DNA of 24,718 nucleotides from an uncultured Loktanella sp. Lineage in GTDB: Bacteria > Pseudomonadota > Alphaproteobacteria > Rhodobacterales > Rhodobacteraceae. The notes below the pieces were generated by a model. It was given only the letters and a program-made list of their open reading frames with translations, was not told the DNA's origin and searched no databases. The position numbers were made by a program, and so were the translations under genes. Shown here one piece after another: positions 23,320 through 24,718 of the stretch. The stretch lies in the NCBI GenBank assembly GCA_913061335.1, contig CAJXTP010000012.1, positions 1 through 24,718 of the forward strand. The letters run 5' to 3'. Positions within the stretch are counted from its first letter, which is position 1; each line of letters opens with the position of its first letter.

Positions 23320-24207
23320 TTAACGGTCCTTAAAATGCGGGACAAACGCATCCAGAACGCTTGTGGGATTTTCTTCCATCACGAAATGCCCGCTGTCACA
23401 GCTAGAATCAGTAACGTCGTCACACCAGCGCTTCCAAAGTTCGGCGGGTTTTGTCGTCTGTGCCGGAAACCCCGATCTCGCCCATAGAAAATGCAGCGGC
23501 GCTTTGATTTTTCGCCCTGCAGCGCGGTCAGCATCGTCCAAGTCTTTGTCAAACGTCGCACCAGCACGGTAATCGGCGCACATCGCATGCAGATGGGCAG
23601 GATCTTGGGCCTGTGCACGGTAGCTGGCCAATGCATCGGGGGCAAAAACGTCGAGCGACTTGGCAAGGGTCCAGCCGCAAAGCGTCCAGTCAATATAGCC
23701 CACAGGGTCAGCCCCGATCATGCGCTCTGGCAACGGGGCGGGTTGGGCGAGAAACGTCCAGTGGTAGGCTTTCATCGCAATATTGGCATCCCAATTGGCC
23801 CAGAAATCTCCCGTCGGAACGATCTCGATGATCCCAAGGCGGTCAATCCTGTCAGGGTGATCCAGCGCGAACCGGTATGCGACGCGCCCGCCGCGGTCAT
23901 GTCCAAGGATATGTGCGGTCGGTAGCCCCAGCGCATCCATCATAGCCACGATATCCGCCGCCATCTGACGTTTGCTATAGGTCGTATGATCAGGCGTGTC
24001 CGCTGGTGCGTCGCTATCGCCGTATCCACGCAGATCAGGGATGATCACGTCAAAATGTTCGGCCAGTGTCGGGGCGACTGTGGCCCAACAATGGTGGTTC
24101 TGCGGATACCCGTGCAGCAAAATCAGCGGCGCACCTTTGCCTGCACGGTGAACAGACAAATGGACATCGCCGCATTGTACAGTGGACTGGCTGAAACCTT
24201 GGATCAT
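23320..24207 (-). CDS. Alpha/beta hydrolase, haloacetate (fluoroacetate) dehalogenase-like
   Basis: The 295 residues match the fluoroacetate dehalogenase pattern block by block. They show the oxyanion region HGYPQ (32-36), RGYGDSD (60-66) and nucleophile Asp104 in GHDRGGR, with the carboxylate-binding Arg105 and Arg108. YHWTFLAQPAPLPE carries His149 and Trp150, and ADYRAG carries Tyr213, together the halide pocket. Catalytic His274 lies in DSGHFVMEE. The acid residue that is Asp in the Rhodopseudomonas enzyme appears as Glu128 (IIEIVPT). The family displaces fluoride or chloride from haloacetates to give glycolate (EC 3.8.1.3); epoxide hydrolase activity is the main alternative. ATG 24207 overlaps the upstream stop as ATGA with GGGAA five bases before, so it is preferred over ATG 24219. 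It is cytosolic and last in a two-gene unit. Confidence 0.85.
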   Translation of the reverse strand: MIQGFSQSTVQCGDVHLSVHRAGKGAPLILLHGYPQNHHCWATVAPTLAEHFDVIIPDLRGYGDSDAPADTPDHTTYSKRQMAADIVAMMDALGLPTAHILGHDRGGRVAYRFALDHPDRIDRLGIIEIVPTGDFWANWDANIAMKAYHWTFLAQPAPLPERMIGADPVGYIDWTLCGWTLAKSLDVFAPDALASYRAQAQDPAHLHAMCADYRAGATFDKDLDDADRAAGRKIKAPLHFLWARSGFPAQTTKPAELWKRWCDDVTDSSCDSGHFVMEENPTSVLDAFVPHFKDR

Positions 24208-24716
24208 GTGTTTTCCCATATGGCTGGCTGCTGGGTATAGGCGATATAAAGCGGATGCTTGGGGTGGCCGTGTTTGGTCAAGCCAAGAGAATAGATTTGA
24301 TGAGGTGTTTGGCGCAGCATCGCCTCGACTTGCGGGCCGCGATCACGGTGGACACCGTGGGTGCCCCACGCCGCAATGACGGTGTCGGCCCAATCGGCGC
24401 CATCCCGGATTGTCGCGTCATTGTCTGGGCCAACCGGATCAGCGGCGGCACGCATGTTGCGCGGATCGGTGTCACGCCACGCAAAGATATTCGTCACCCG
24501 AAATGCACCAAACCCCAGCGCCCGAGAGCGCCGCTCGCAACGCTCGACAGTTGGGTCGTTCTGGATTTCGGTCGCGGTGGACGGATTGAGCATGACAAAC
24601 AAGGCGCGTTTGCCCGCGTCATCCCAAACCCGCGTGAGCGCATAGCGATAGCGTTCGCAATCTGAATAGACCGCAGTGGAACGGGACAAAAGCGTGTCGT
24701 GGTGGCGTGTGATCAT
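24204..24716 (-). CDS. DUF1643 domain-containing protein
   Basis: A 170-residue protein of the uncharacterised DUF1643 family. The signature is clear: RYALTRVWDDAGKRALFVMLNPSTATEIQNDPTVERC (24-60, in pieces), RRSRALGFGAFRVTNIFAWRDTDP, then DPVGPDNDATI, VIAAWGTHG and SLGLTKHGHPKHPLYI. No catalytic role is established. The conserved LNPSTA, DPT and ERC elements and the NIFAWR segment suggest a nucleotide or nucleic-acid-binding pocket, but that is inference. The ATG at 24716 is only two bases from the window edge, so a longer N-terminus cannot be excluded; the protein does look complete at this length. Its stop overlaps the start of the hydrolase gene (ATGA), implying translational coupling. 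Confidence 0.88.
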   Translation of the reverse strand: MITRHHDTLLSRSTAVYSDCERYRYALTRVWDDAGKRALFVMLNPSTATEIQNDPTVERCERRSRALGFGAFRVTNIFAWRDTDPRNMRAAADPVGPDNDATIRDGADWADTVIAAWGTHGVHRDRGPQVEAMLRQTPHQIYSLGLTKHGHPKHPLYIAYTQQPAIWENT

Positions 24717-24718
24717 AC

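Overview
The window reads as chromosome of an alphaproteobacterium of the Rhodobacteraceae (Roseobacter group). The evidence is the family-level protein content: BamF-type DUF3035 lipoprotein, DUF1674, fungal-type saccharopine dehydrogenase, MutL with an endonuclease domain, and an rsmB-heparinase-purH-lspA order that I recall from this family. Moderate GC and AAGGAG-type ribosome binding sites fit. No rRNA, tRNA, insertion sequence, phage gene, CRISPR array or integrase was found.

Layout. 1-4700 is the accessory, damaged end: arfB (ribosome rescue), a cupin remnant with an apparent internal deletion, an AT-rich orphan gene for a membrane-anchored protein of unknown function (803-1861), pncB (NAD salvage), and a membrane O-acyltransferase gene broken by one in-frame TAA. 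4699-7264 (minus) holds a TerB-like protein and recQ. 7405-9095 (plus) holds a histidine-phosphatase-fold protein and saccharopine dehydrogenase, closed by a palindromic hairpin.

9148-20673 is a tight nine-gene array on the minus strand, read rsmB, heparinase-like, purH, lspA, bamF, two M16 peptidases, mutL, rmuC. Several joins overlap or are nearly touching, so part of it is probably one or a few operons. Its themes are rRNA methylation, purine synthesis, lipoprotein maturation and outer-membrane assembly, envelope proteolysis and DNA repair. LspA and BamF sit side by side, and BamF is itself a predicted substrate of the lipoprotein pathway.

20743-21752 (plus) is divergent from rsmB: a small SDHAF4-family protein (DUF1674) and a HpcH/HpaI aldolase. 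21917-24716 (minus) carries rpsO with a strong terminator and a structured leader, an RTX calcium-binding protein with its own terminator, an alpha/beta hydrolase closely resembling fluoroacetate dehalogenase, and a DUF1643 protein coupled to it.

Most of the window is ordinary core genome. The best targets for a second look are the orphan membrane protein at 803-1861, the two decayed genes beside it, the haloacetate-dehalogenase-like enzyme with an Asp-to-Glu change, and the rpsO leader structure. I see no clear multi-gene novel system.
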